A stretch of DNA of 64,000 bases from Litorimonas sp046250185 (GCF_046250185.1 NZ_CP176469.1); one strand, 5' to 3'. Shown: positions 26,259 to 35,594, numbered from the stretch's first letter. Notes: generated by a model not told the origin, from the letters alone. Program-made: numbers and translations.

Positions 26259-27041
26259 ATGGTTCAGTTAACACTGCCGAAAAATTCAAAAGTCCGCAAA
26301 GGCAAGCATTGGCCAGCGCCAGCTTCTGCCACGCGACTGAAGACGTTTAAAATCTATCGGTACGACCCGACAGATGGCGGCAATCCCTATTGGGACACCT
26401 ACCAGATCGATCTGGACGAGTGTGGCCCGATGGTGCTGGACGCTCTGTTTAAGATCAAAAATGAGATTGATCCGACGCTCGCCTTCCGCCGTTCTTGCCG
26501 CGAAGGTGTGTGTGGCTCCTGTGCTATGAACATTGGCGGGCGCAACACTCTGGCTTGCACTAAAGGCATAGACGAAGTCGGCGGGTCTAACACGATCACG
26601 ATCAGCCCGCTGCCGCATATGCCTGTCGTGCGCGATTTGATCCCCGATCTGTCGAATTTCTACACGCAATATGCTTCGATTGAACCGTGGCTGCATACCA
26701 GCACGCCACTCCCGACCGAAGAGATCACACAAACGCCAGAAGACCGGGAAAAACTCGACGGCTATTATGAGTGTATTCTCTGTGCATCCTGTTCCACATC
26801 TTGCCCATCATATTGGTGGAATGGTGATCGTTACCTCGGCCCAGCGGCGCTGCTGCAAGCTTATCGTTGGTTGGTGGATAGCCGCGACGATGCGACGGAA
26901 GAGCGTCTGAACCAACTCGAAGACCCGTTCAAGCTCTACCGCTGCCACACCATTATGAATTGCGCCAATGTCTGCCCGAAGGGTCTAAACCCTGCCAAGG
27001 CGATTGCGGATGTGAAAAAAATGATGGTCGAACGCGCCTAG
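26259..27041 (+). CDS. sdhB: Succinate dehydrogenase iron-sulfur subunit
   Basis: 260 residues. SdhB carries electrons from the flavoprotein to ubiquinone in complex II. The Cys sets are present: C-R-E-G-V-C-G-S-C and a later Cys for [2Fe-2S], CILCASCSTSCP for [4Fe-4S], and CHTIMNCANVCP for [3Fe-4S]. The N-terminus has YRYDP after a ~30-residue basic leader. sdhA, sdhC and sdhD are not in the window: the upstream gene is an acyltransferase on the other strand and the downstream gene a convergent kinase. If they exist, they must be more than 26 kb away on one side or beyond the window on the other. Confidence 0.96.
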   Translation: MVQLTLPKNSKVRKGKHWPAPASATRLKTFKIYRYDPTDGGNPYWDTYQIDLDECGPMVLDALFKIKNEIDPTLAFRRSCREGVCGSCAMNIGGRNTLACTKGIDEVGGSNTITISPLPHMPVVRDLIPDLSNFYTQYASIEPWLHTSTPLPTEEITQTPEDREKLDGYYECILCASCSTSCPSYWWNGDRYLGPAALLQAYRWLVDSRDDATEERLNQLEDPFKLYRCHTIMNCANVCPKGLNPAKAIADVKKMMVERA

Positions 27042-27097
27042 TCTAACTGCCGCGCAACCGCGCTTTTAAGCGCAAAAAATTTAATGATCGGCTGGCG

Positions 27098-28498
27098 TTA
27101 ACTCGCAAGCCGGTCAATTTTTTTGGCTTCCTCTAAGGCGTCTTCGGCAACATCAATATCGGTCACGAAAGCCGGCAAAACAATCTGGTAGATAAAGGTC
27201 GTGCCTTTGCCAAGCTCGCTGGCCACACGCATTTTTCCGCCCATCGCCTCGACGAGTTCTTTAGAAATTGCGAGGCCCAGCCCTGTGCCTTGGGCGGTGG
27301 AGCGTCGACTATATTCAACCTGCTCGAAGCGTCCGAAAATACGTCCGAGATCTTTTTCGGGAATGCCCTTGCCCGTATCACGCACATAGATCGCTAACTC
27401 CATAGCCCCGCTATCAAGGTTTTGACCGCGCACGCTGATGCAGACATATCCCTGATCGGTAAATTTGATCGCATTGCCAATCAGGTTATGAGTGACCTGC
27501 CGCAATCGACCTTCATCCCCGAGAAAGGCTTGTGGCAGGTTGGGGTCGTAATCGAGATAGAGCTTGAGCCCTTTGGCGGCTGCTGACGGCAAGTGCAATT
27601 CGTAGAGCTTTTTGAACATCGAAAAAAGATTCATCGGCTCTGATTCGATCATGACTTTCCCGGCGTCGAGCTTTGACAGGTCCAAGACGTCATTGACGAT
27701 GCTGACAAGACCCGCACTGCAATTATTGACGATTTGGGCATAGTGGCGCTGCGAAGGGTCGAGATCCGTTTTCAGCAGAAGCCCTGACATCCCGATAATG
27801 CCGTTCATCGGCGTGCGGAGCTCGTGGCTCATATTGGCGAGGAATTGCGATTTCAATTCTTCGGACTGACGCGTGCGGACGAGGCTTTGTTCGAGGCGAT
27901 CAAACAGGTCATACATTTTATGGCTGACGACAGCCGCAATGACGCAGACCAGAACAAGCGCGATTTGGCACTGAAAAGCCCGCTGATAATTGCGAGCTGC
28001 TAACAAAGCGACATCCGCCCCAACGGGCGGCGGCGACATTGTGGACACAAAATACAACCCCCAAAGAATAATACTCGCGGCCAGACAGTAATAGACAACG
28101 GCCCGCCATGTGCTGACAAATCCGTTCAGCAAAGCCCCCGCCATGATCAAAGGCAGTAATGCAGAATTAATCCCCACGCTTTGGTCGAGCGCAGACACAA
28201 CAACACCCGCCAATAAAAAAGCAGACAGCAAAAACGAAAATATCAAGTATCGCTTTGTATAGCGCAGCAACAGGATGAAACCGACGAGTGAAATAACGCC
28301 GAAACAAGCCAGGGAATGATCAATGGTCCACCGACCATAGGTGAACCACATGGACACCAAATTCACAAGCTGGATCACGATAAAGGTAAGGCCGACCATG
28401 TAAACCGCGCGCCCACGCATGAGGGCGCCCGCGCTCTGGGTTTTATCCAGACGCAGAAAGCGCTCCATTTGATCATGGGAACTAAAAAAATTCTGCAT
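27098..28498 (-). CDS. Membrane sensor histidine kinase
   Basis: 466 residues. Five or six N-terminal helices (~28-205) form a sensor with little periplasmic sequence. They are followed by a HisKA domain with FLANMSHELRTPMNG (phospho-His), a HATPase domain with N-box HNLIGNAIKF, and G-boxes DTGKGIPEKDLGRIF and GTGLGLAI. It lacks a receiver domain and no response regulator is adjacent, so its partner is unassigned. An orphan NtrC regulator exists at 3220-4665, but nothing visible connects the two. Confidence 0.92.
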   Translation of the reverse strand: MQNFFSSHDQMERFLRLDKTQSAGALMRGRAVYMVGLTFIVIQLVNLVSMWFTYGRWTIDHSLACFGVISLVGFILLLRYTKRYLIFSFLLSAFLLAGVVVSALDQSVGINSALLPLIMAGALLNGFVSTWRAVVYYCLAASIILWGLYFVSTMSPPPVGADVALLAARNYQRAFQCQIALVLVCVIAAVVSHKMYDLFDRLEQSLVRTRQSEELKSQFLANMSHELRTPMNGIIGMSGLLLKTDLDPSQRHYAQIVNNCSAGLVSIVNDVLDLSKLDAGKVMIESEPMNLFSMFKKLYELHLPSAAAKGLKLYLDYDPNLPQAFLGDEGRLRQVTHNLIGNAIKFTDQGYVCISVRGQNLDSGAMELAIYVRDTGKGIPEKDLGRIFGRFEQVEYSRRSTAQGTGLGLAISKELVEAMGGKMRVASELGKGTTFIYQIVLPAFVTDIDVAEDALEEAKKIDRLAS

Positions 28499-28567
28499 TA
28501 CGCCTCACCCACTGTTTTGACAGGCATAGGCGTGGAATCTTAGAAAAAGCTTAAGTTCAGACGTGCT

Positions 28568-29362
28568 TTATAGGCTTTCTACAACCTGACGAATGTGACG
28601 CGTGGCGTCATCTGCGTTTTTTGACAGCGCACTGGGCGGGATAGCTTCGCCAAAGGTCATTTCAAAGAGTTGCCCCTTTTTGTTCAGAAGCTCGTGAAAC
28701 AAAGTGATGTCTCGCAATTCTGCATTGAGCTTTGTGAACAGATAATAAAGCCAGCTATTTCGGGCGCGAATCCGTAGTGGAATGACGGGCGCGTTATATT
28801 TCTTCGCGAGCATAGCGGCGGATGTCTCCCACGGTTTATCGACCAGCCCGCGCCAGCTGAGCTGTGCCAGACGCCCGCTCGGGAAAATCACAACGCATTT
28901 TTCGGCGTCCAAAGCCCGCTTTATATCAACAAGGGTTTGCCGCGTTTTAGCTGTGCTGCGTTTTTCCTTCACCCACTCAACCGGAATGATAATGTCTTCG
29001 CCATTGGGGATCACACGCAGGGCGTCCGCATTGGCGAGGAAAACGTGATCAGGTCTGCGCTCCCGAATGGCTTGAAACACAGCCATTCCGTCGGCGAGCC
29101 CCGTGGGGTGATTGCAGATCAACACACAGCGCCCCGTCTTGGGCAGATATTCTAAGTGCTGCACAGCCGTGCGCGGGCTCACGTGTCGCGTTACCATCTT
29201 GAACGCATCGTGCCCGCTCATGGGGCGGATCGCATCCGCTAGAAAGACCGCGGCGTCATAGGCTAACATGCGATAAAGCGCAGGGCGCACAGCTTTGAAT
29301 AGTCGCGGGCGACTGGTCAGCTTTGGCGCGCGTTCCGCAATTAATTGTTCAACAATATGCAC
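28568..29362 (-). CDS. Lysophospholipid acyltransferase-family protein
   Basis: 264 residues. The acyltransferase motif I appears as ICNHPTGLADG (NHP-x-G-x-x-D, the variant seen in the hemolysin-type and GNAT-linked LPLAT group), and motif III as VVIFPSGRLAQLSW. It probably transfers acyl chains to a lysophospholipid or related acceptor at the inner membrane; no clear membrane helix is seen. Its start is divergent from arsC, 45 bases away. Confidence 0.8.
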   Translation of the reverse strand: MHIVEQLIAERAPKLTSRPRLFKAVRPALYRMLAYDAAVFLADAIRPMSGHDAFKMVTRHVSPRTAVQHLEYLPKTGRCVLICNHPTGLADGMAVFQAIRERRPDHVFLANADALRVIPNGEDIIIPVEWVKEKRSTAKTRQTLVDIKRALDAEKCVVIFPSGRLAQLSWRGLVDKPWETSAAMLAKKYNAPVIPLRIRARNSWLYYLFTKLNAELRDITLFHELLNKKGQLFEMTFGEAIPPSALSKNADDATRHIRQVVESL

Positions 29363-29406
29363 GCTCGCTTATTGACGAAAGCACGCGCACTTGGCAAGCG
29401 CGGCCT

Positions 29407-29907
29407 ATGACTGAAACAATCCCAACGACTCCGATTAATGTCCTGTTTCTCTGCACGGGTAATTCTGCACGGTCGATCTTGTCTGAAGCGCTCGTCAATG
29501 ATTTGGGACAAGGCCGATTTTTAGGATGGTCAGCGGGTAGCCACCCCAGCGGGCAGCCCCATCCTGATGGTTTGAAAGAACTCTCCAGACGGGGGCACCG
29601 CACAGATCTTTACCGCTCAAAATCATGGGACGAATTTGAAGGCGCAGACGCACCGCGCATGGATATTGTCGTCACAGTTTGCGACAATGCCGCCAATGAA
29701 GTCTGCCCCGTCTTTCCTGGCGACCACATCAGCGTCCATTGGCCCGCACCGGACCCCGCGCATGTTGAACCGATAGCGGTTCGGCAACAAGCTTTCGCGG
29801 ATGTGTATGACCTGTGCCGCGCGCGAATAGAGGCGTTAATAGCCTTGCCGCAAGATGCGCTGGCTGACCGCGCGACGGTGCAAGCGATCGCTGGAATTTC
29901 GACATAA
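29407..29907 (+). CDS. arsC: Arsenate reductase ArsC / low-molecular-weight phosphatase family
   Basis: 166 residues from ATG 29407; an in-frame start at 29323 would run into the divergent acyltransferase gene. The P-loop CTGNSARS (C16-x5-R22) and the redox cysteines in VTVCDNAANEVCPVFPG (C92, C100) match thioredoxin-linked ArsC, which reduces arsenate to arsenite. A protein tyrosine phosphatase role is the alternative. No arsR or arsenite pump gene is adjacent, so it is a stand-alone copy. A terminator hairpin follows at once. Confidence 0.85.
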   Translation: MTETIPTTPINVLFLCTGNSARSILSEALVNDLGQGRFLGWSAGSHPSGQPHPDGLKELSRRGHRTDLYRSKSWDEFEGADAPRMDIVVTVCDNAANEVCPVFPGDHISVHWPAPDPAHVEPIAVRQQAFADVYDLCRARIEALIALPQDALADRATVQAIAGIST

Positions 29908-29936
29908 AAAAGCCGCCCTCCGAAGAGAGCGGCTTT
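29908..29936 (+). terminator. Terminator shared by arsC and the CmpX-like gene
   Basis: AGCCGC-c-CTC, loop CGAA, GAG-a-GCGGCT has six A on the left and three T on the right. The U-run is stronger for the leftward gene ending at 29957, but it also closes arsC. Confidence 0.85.
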
Positions 29937-29956
29937 CCATATTAATGCGCGAAAGA

Positions 29957-31174
29957 TTATTTCTTACGCGTCGTACCTTTTTTGGCAGGCATCCACTCAT
30001 TTAGTTTCTTGCCAGCCCATTCGCGGCCACCCATGCCAAAGGCAATCGCGCCGCCAATACCAGCCGCGACCGCAGCTGCACCGAGGCCATATTCAAACGC
30101 CGTATTCACGATGTCTTCGCCCAGTTGCATTGTTTCTAGGCCCATAAAGGTCACGATAACGATAGTCGCGTATTTGATGATTGTGCCAGCGAGATCACCC
30201 GATGTTTGCGTGACGATCTTCGAGACGAAATTCGCAATGAAAAGGCCCGCACCAATAATCACGGCGCCTAATACAACACGACCACCAACTTCCAGCAGTG
30301 TATTAAAGACATTCGTCAACTCAGGAATACCGAGCGCTTTCATAGCTGCGGTCAAACCCATCAAGACAATACCGACAAATGCAATCGTTGCGATCACATT
30401 TGAAGGCACAAACCGTGGGCCTTCGCCGTCAAGGCTTGCAACCGTTGAGAGCGAATTATCGACGCCCAAAGCTGGGAGCGTGTTTTTCGCAAGGTTGGAA
30501 ACAAAGCGACCGATAAAGACCGCTGCGCCCAAGATGATAGCGGCACCAAGTATGCTTGGGATATAATCCAAAACAGTTCCTAGCATGCCTGACACCTCAT
30601 CAGAGAACCCTGGAATATCCCAGATGCCAATCGCAGCAATAGCGAATAACAAGATCACGATCGCTTTGGCCAAACCACCGAGGCTAGATGCGATAGAATT
30701 TGAGGCTTCACTTTCCGTGTCTGTCACGCCGTATTTCGACGCCAGGCGGTCAACTTGTGCCACTTCCAAAGTGCTGGTCAGCGCATTTTTGACGACATTT
30801 GACAGCATAACACCCACAGCAAAGACCGCGATACCGATCAGTAATTGTGGGAGATAGTTAAAGATGTTGTCCATCATGCCGTTGAGGAAACCCAGCTCTT
30901 GCGAAATTTGCGGAAACTGCGAAAGGCCCATCAAGATGAAGACCAACCAAAGCACCCAAAACACGGCCTTTGACAATGACTTGCCGATATTGCCGCCCGT
31001 TGTTTGGGCCTTTTTACCAAGCCCTGTGCGGTTGATCGCAGTTGAAACGATGGTCGCGGCGATTTTTGAGATGAAATAGCCGACGACTATTACAAGAAGT
31101 GCAATGAGCGGCCCAACCAGCCACTGCATCCCGTCAGGCAGTAATCCTGCCAGTGAATTGTTCATTTGTTCCAT
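29957..31174 (-). CDS. CmpX-like membrane protein with repeated TM_helix domains
   Basis: 405 residues with at least seven hydrophobic helices. Conserved TM_helix segments recur (PQLLIGIAVFAVGVMLSNVV; PSILGAAIILGAAVFIGRFV; GGRVVLGAVIIGAGLFIANFV), each of the form I-x-G-x-x-x-x-x-G. The C-terminus, GGAIAFGMGGREWAGKKLNEW, is the family ending. These proteins are classed as mechanosensitive-channel related (CmpX), but the MscS beta domain is not present. It is alone in its unit, with a long 5' region towards zapE. Confidence 0.8.
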   Translation of the reverse strand: MEQMNNSLAGLLPDGMQWLVGPLIALLVIVVGYFISKIAATIVSTAINRTGLGKKAQTTGGNIGKSLSKAVFWVLWLVFILMGLSQFPQISQELGFLNGMMDNIFNYLPQLLIGIAVFAVGVMLSNVVKNALTSTLEVAQVDRLASKYGVTDTESEASNSIASSLGGLAKAIVILLFAIAAIGIWDIPGFSDEVSGMLGTVLDYIPSILGAAIILGAAVFIGRFVSNLAKNTLPALGVDNSLSTVASLDGEGPRFVPSNVIATIAFVGIVLMGLTAAMKALGIPELTNVFNTLLEVGGRVVLGAVIIGAGLFIANFVSKIVTQTSGDLAGTIIKYATIVIVTFMGLETMQLGEDIVNTAFEYGLGAAAVAAGIGGAIAFGMGGREWAGKKLNEWMPAKKGTTRKK

Positions 31175-31363
31175 GGAAATTTTCCCTCTTTATATCTGCG
31201 CCAGCCCTGACCCCCATGGCCGTCGGACGCAAAATCGATTCATATTAACACGATGTAACATAAACGGGACATGAACGCTAATGTTCCCTCAATTTCAAAA
31301 CTAATCTGCGGCGCTTGCACGAGAAAGGCTTGACCGCTGCGCCGCCTCTGACAATGAGGGGGC

Positions 31364-31465
31364 ATGAAGCCAGTTCACATAGAGCGCAAAGTCTTGTTCA
31401 TCTGCGTCAGCCTCGCCGCATTTGGCTTACTGGCCGCTGCGATCATTCGGATTAGCTTGCTATGA
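31364..31465 (+). CDS. 33-residue membrane microprotein upstream of zapE
   Basis: Read directly: ATG 31364, TGA 31463-31465. MKPVHIERKVLFICVSLAAF begins a basic head and one hydrophobic helix, ending ...RISLL. GAGGGGGC lies directly before the ATG. Its stop overlaps the zapE start as ATGA, a typical coupling arrangement. I do not recognise a family; the composition supports a single-pass inner-membrane peptide. It could alternatively be a leader peptide that sets zapE translation. Confidence 0.55.
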   Translation: MKPVHIERKVLFICVSLAAFGLLAAAIIRISLL

Positions 31466-32568
31466 GCGGGACACAAATAAGAGGGCCCGTTGAGACAGAG
31501 CTGCGAGCGCGCATAGCGAGCGGGGCTTTGTTTGAAGACCCAGCCCAACTGGCGGCGGCGCGAGAATTGGATGCCTTATTGGTGCGGCTGGAAACTCCCG
31601 TCAAACGTGCGGGGCTTTTCTCTCGCAAATTAATTGCCCCTATCGGACTGTATATGTGGGGCGGGGTGGGTCGCGGGAAGTCCATGCTGATGGACTGGTT
31701 TTTTGAGGCTGCCGATATCGAAGCCAAACAGCGCGTGCATTTTCATGCCTTCATGCTCGACGTCCATGCCCGTATCTCCCGCGCGCGAGAGACGGGGCAG
31801 GGCGAGCCTATAGCAGCCGTCGCTAAGGATATCGCGGAGGAAGCCGCCTTGCTCTGCTTTGACGAATTTCATGTGACGGACATTACCGATGCAATGATCT
31901 TGTCCCGCTTGTTCGAAGCTTTGTGGGCGCGGGGGATTGTCGTCGTCGCTACGTCCAACCGTGCGCCGAGCGGGCTCTATGAACACGGTTTGAACCGTCC
32001 GCTATTTGAGCCATTTATCGACGTGATGGATGACCATATGATTATCCACGAATTTGCGGGTGAGACCGATCACCGCTTGCGCCAATTAACGGCAGCCCCC
32101 GTCTATTATTCACCGCTGGGCGATCAAGCAGATGCAGCCATAGACGCCGCGTGGCGGCGCTTGACGGGGGAAGCGAAAGCCAAGCCGACGGAGCTGTCCG
32201 TGCAAGGGCGGACATTATTGTTGCGGCGCACAGCGGCAGGCACGGCGCGGGCCAGCTTCGATAGGCTCTGCGCGCAAAATTTAGGAGCCGCAGATTACCT
32301 CCGCCTCGCCCACGCGTTCCAGACTGTAATCCTTGAGAACGTCCCGCAAATGGGGCCAGAAAACCGCAATGAAGCCAAGCGCTTCGTCACGTTGATTGAC
32401 GCCCTTTACGAGACCCGTACCAAGCTCGTCATGTCCGCCGCCGTCGAGCCGAGTGAGCTATATAAAGACGGTGACGGTAGCTTTGAATTTGAACGCACGG
32501 CCAGCCGCCTAATCGAAATGCGCAGCGAAGACTATCTCGGCGCCCGACGAAATATGGGGGAGGGGTGA
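31462..32568 (+). CDS. zapE: ZapE (AFG1-like) cell-division ATPase
   Basis: 368 residues. ZapE is a P-loop ATPase that associates with the Z-ring; the eukaryotic AFG1/LACE1 proteins are relatives. Walker A is GGVGRGKS (67-74), Walker B LLCFDEFHVTD (~130-140), and ATSNRAPSGLYEHGLNR follows. A further hallmark is DYLRLAHAFQTVILENVP near the C-terminus. The length fits. In many Alphaproteobacteria zapE lies near mdh and sucCDAB, as here, although an aminopeptidase gene on the other strand intervenes. Confidence 0.93.
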   Translation: MSGTQIRGPVETELRARIASGALFEDPAQLAAARELDALLVRLETPVKRAGLFSRKLIAPIGLYMWGGVGRGKSMLMDWFFEAADIEAKQRVHFHAFMLDVHARISRARETGQGEPIAAVAKDIAEEAALLCFDEFHVTDITDAMILSRLFEALWARGIVVVATSNRAPSGLYEHGLNRPLFEPFIDVMDDHMIIHEFAGETDHRLRQLTAAPVYYSPLGDQADAAIDAAWRRLTGEAKAKPTELSVQGRTLLLRRTAAGTARASFDRLCAQNLGAADYLRLAHAFQTVILENVPQMGPENRNEAKRFVTLIDALYETRTKLVMSAAVEPSELYKDGDGSFEFERTASRLIEMRSEDYLGARRNMGEG

Positions 32569-32695
32569 TGAGGGCATTGTAGAAATGGAGTATTAGGATT
32601 TCATGGTGCGCCATAGCTTTGAAATGACTATGACTGCGCATTTATAACTTGCGCATGGGCAAAGGTTTAGTCGGGAAATATTGGGCTTTGGCCAC

Positions 32696-32723
32696 AAAAA
32701 AGCCCCCGCGCTTGGCGGAGGCT
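32696..32723 (-). terminator. Intrinsic terminator of the aminopeptidase gene
   Basis: AGCCCCCGC/GCGGAGGCT with one mismatch and a 5-base loop, with six U on the minus strand. It is 25 bases past the stop at 32749. Confidence 0.85.
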
Positions 32724-32748
32724 TGATGTCCTTTGCGGCGGTCGCGGA

Positions 32749-34299
32749 TTACTCTTCCGCTTCCAAATCCCGCACGACGGCATCTAGGAAGCGCACGCCC
32801 CAGCCTGCATGGCCTTTGGGCGTGGTTGGGATACCTTTATCGAGCCAGTCTACGCCCGCAATATCCAGATGCACCCAGGGGCGATCCTCATCAATGAACG
32901 TGCCAATCACAGCGCCGCCAATAGACGCGCCAGGGCTGCCAGCGGTGCTTTTTATATCGGCAATATCGGACTTGATAGCGCTGTAGTGATTATCGTTGAG
33001 GGGCAGGGGCCAGACGTCTTCGCCCGCCGCTTTGCCAATGTGCATCATGTGCTGCGATAGCTCCCAATCGCGCGTTACGACCGCGCCGTAATCGTCACCC
33101 AAAGCGCGGGCGGCTGATCCTGTGAGTGTCGCAATATCGATCAATAAGCGCGGATCATATTCTTCCTGCACATAGGTCACAGCATCAGATAGTACGAGGC
33201 GGCCCTCGGCATCAGTTGACATAACCTCGATCGTTTTCCCTGACATGGTTTCCAGCACATCGCCCGGGCGGATTGCATCGCTGGCGGGCATGTTTTCAGC
33301 CATCGCCATCACGCCGACGACGTTCACATCTGCGCCTCGTTTGGCCACTGAGTAAACAGCGCCCGCGACAGCTGCTGCACCCGATAGATCGGACTTCATC
33401 AGCCACTGGCCCGTATTCGGCTTCAAGCTAATCCCGCCTGTGTCAAAGGTGATGCCCTTGCCGACCAGAGCGATTGGCGCATCTGTGCGAGCGGCCCCCG
33501 TATAGCTTACGACCACGAGGCGAGGGTCATGCACGGAGCCTTGTCCAACCCCGATAAGGGCGCCCATATTGCGGCGCTCCATATCATCAAGGTCTAGCAC
33601 GTCTACACGGACATTCGCCACCCCGCGAAACAGGGCTCGCACGTCTTGGGCAAATTTCTCTGGATACATAGATTTGCCAGGCTCCGTGCCCATATCGCGA
33701 GCAAAGTAAACGCCTTTGGCGACATGACCAAGATCGCTATCAAACAACGATTTGGCTTCGTCCGTGTCGTCAGAATGGAAGGCGACTGTGCGGTCCACGT
33801 CTTTGTGATCCGTCTTATATTTCGTGAAGCTGTAAGAGCCTAATTTATATCCCATCGCGATTTGCGCCGCTGCGACCTCGACGTCTGTATTCAAATCATC
33901 AATCATCACGGATAGCGAGGCGTCATTATCACTCGCACCCGCGACATGCCCGCCCAAATCGCGCAATTGGCGCACGCTCAAGTCTTCGTCGCCAGTGCCA
34001 ATCACGGTCACAGACGTAAAGGGGGCCATGCCGTAAAGCTGGATCGACTTCCCGAATTTGCCTTTGAATCCAGCATCCTCAATGGCTTGTTCCAAACGGC
34101 CCTCGGTCTTGTCATTTACCTCGTCAGCTGCACCAGATAATGCGCCATCAGCGTCCATAAACACCGTGACATGGTCCTGCGTGTCCGCGCTCAATGTTCC
34201 GAAGGCAAAGCTGGTCTCGGCCCAAGCCGCTGGGGCAGTGGCCAGCAAAATAGCCGCGCTGAGGGATGTGGTGCCGATGATAAGAGATTTCAGACCCAT
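32749..34299 (-). CDS. Exported M17 leucyl aminopeptidase
   Basis: 516 residues from ATG 34299 (GGAAGGAA upstream); the open frame extends further but without a site. A Sec signal peptide, MGLKSLIIGTTSLSAAILLA...AWA, is followed by the M17 N-domain and a catalytic domain. The metal and catalytic motifs are GKGITFDTGGISLKP (Lys/Asp ligands) and STDAEGRLVLSDAV (Asp/Glu ligands and the catalytic Arg). M17 enzymes release N-terminal Leu and other residues using two metal ions and form hexamers. Most are cytosolic; here the signal peptide predicts a periplasmic or secreted enzyme. It is divergent from mdh across 274 bases. Confidence 0.92.
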   Translation of the reverse strand: MGLKSLIIGTTSLSAAILLATAPAAWAETSFAFGTLSADTQDHVTVFMDADGALSGAADEVNDKTEGRLEQAIEDAGFKGKFGKSIQLYGMAPFTSVTVIGTGDEDLSVRQLRDLGGHVAGASDNDASLSVMIDDLNTDVEVAAAQIAMGYKLGSYSFTKYKTDHKDVDRTVAFHSDDTDEAKSLFDSDLGHVAKGVYFARDMGTEPGKSMYPEKFAQDVRALFRGVANVRVDVLDLDDMERRNMGALIGVGQGSVHDPRLVVVSYTGAARTDAPIALVGKGITFDTGGISLKPNTGQWLMKSDLSGAAAVAGAVYSVAKRGADVNVVGVMAMAENMPASDAIRPGDVLETMSGKTIEVMSTDAEGRLVLSDAVTYVQEEYDPRLLIDIATLTGSAARALGDDYGAVVTRDWELSQHMMHIGKAAGEDVWPLPLNDNHYSAIKSDIADIKSTAGSPGASIGGAVIGTFIDEDRPWVHLDIAGVDWLDKGIPTTPKGHAGWGVRFLDAVVRDLEAEE

Positions 34300-34573
34300 G
34301 ATAAATTCCTTCCAAATGTGATATGCTTGTGACTCATATACGACCTGCGTCGTCTTTGGGATAGCTTGGCGGGAATATTGCGCCTGTGTCCAATATGACT
34401 TGCTTATGGCAAGTATAGTCTGTGCATATGGAATGCACCCGCTTGCGAGGATTTTGTTTATCTTATTATTTGTGGCGCAAAGTTTTTGGCTAGGCATTGC
34501 ACCCCTCACGCGCAGCCGCTAAAGACCCTGCACATTCAGCCATCCCGTATATTGGGACCAAAAGGAGAAACAC

Positions 34574-35542
34574 ATGGCACGCGCGAAAATTGCCCTCATC
34601 GGCGCCGGTATGATCGGCGGCACATTGGCCCACATTGTGGCTCGCGAAGAATTAGGCGACGTTGTCCTGTTCGATATTTTTGAAGGCACAGCCAAAGGCA
34701 AGGCGCTCGACCTCGCCGAAGCCACGCCAGTTTTTGGCAATGACTGTCATCTCAAAGGCACCAATGACTATGCCGATATTGCGGGCGCAGATGTTTGCAT
34801 CATCACAGCAGGCTTCCCGCGCAAGCCGGGCATGGACCGCTCTGAATTGATAGGCAAAAACCTCGGCGTGATCAAGCAAGTCGCCGAAGGCATCAAAGAA
34901 CATGCGCCCAAAGCCTTTGTTATCTGCATCACCAACCCGCTCGATGCGATGGTCTGGGCGTTGCAAAAATTCTCAGGCCTGCAGCCGCGCAAAGTTGTCG
35001 GCATGGCGGGCGTGCTAGATAGTGCGCGTTTCCGTTGGTTCCTCGCCGAAGAATTTGGCGTATCTGTACAGGACGTTCACGCCTCTGTCTTGGGTGGACA
35101 TGGCGACACTATGGTGCCGCTGACCCGCTATTCCACAGTTTGCGGCGTGCCGATCCCTGATATGATCAAGATGAAGTGGACGACACAAGAGCGTATCGAT
35201 GCCATCGTCGACCGCACGCGCAAGGGTGGCGGTGAAATTGTCGGCTTGCTCGGCAATGGGTCAGCTTTCTATGCGCCAGCAGAATCAGCTGTCGAAATGG
35301 CAAAAAGCTACCTCCGCGACAAGAAACGTATCCTGCCATGTGCTGTGCGCCTGTCGGGTCAAATCGCCGGTGTGCGCGGGCTATATGTCGGTGCGCCAGC
35401 CATGATCGGTGCGCGCGGTGTCGAGAAAGTCATGAATATCCGCCTCAAAAATGACGAGCGCGAAATGTTTATGAAATCTGTCGCAGCCGTCGAGAAGATC
35501 ATTGCCGACTGTCAGGAAATGGAGCCTTCGCTGAAGGATTAA
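34574..35542 (+). CDS. mdh: Malate dehydrogenase
   Basis: 322 residues. It oxidises malate to oxaloacetate with NAD+ in the TCA cycle. The motifs are IGAGMIGGTLAHI (cofactor), an acidic residue at the end of beta-2 (LFDIFEG) for NAD, substrate Arg in FPRKPGMDRSEL, and catalytic VLGGHGDTMVPL with the His. It belongs to the LDH-like MDH group usual in Alphaproteobacteria. AAAGGAG lies seven bases upstream. It ends in a clear terminator, so it is transcribed apart from sucCDAB. Confidence 0.97.
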   Translation: MARAKIALIGAGMIGGTLAHIVAREELGDVVLFDIFEGTAKGKALDLAEATPVFGNDCHLKGTNDYADIAGADVCIITAGFPRKPGMDRSELIGKNLGVIKQVAEGIKEHAPKAFVICITNPLDAMVWALQKFSGLQPRKVVGMAGVLDSARFRWFLAEEFGVSVQDVHASVLGGHGDTMVPLTRYSTVCGVPIPDMIKMKWTTQERIDAIVDRTRKGGGEIVGLLGNGSAFYAPAESAVEMAKSYLRDKKRILPCAVRLSGQIAGVRGLYVGAPAMIGARGVEKVMNIRLKNDEREMFMKSVAAVEKIIADCQEMEPSLKD

Positions 35543-35569
35543 AACGGTCTTGCAGTATATGACTATAGA

Positions 35570-35594
35570 GCGGGTCCAGGTGGCCCGCTTTTTT
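35570..35594 (+). terminator. Intrinsic terminator of mdh
   Basis: GCGGGTC, loop CAGGT, GGCCCGC, followed by six T, beginning 28 bases after the stop. Confidence 0.92.

Noticed and set aside
29323..29406. N-terminal extension of arsC
   Set aside because: It would overlap the divergent acyltransferase gene, lacks a ribosome site and is absent from the family.
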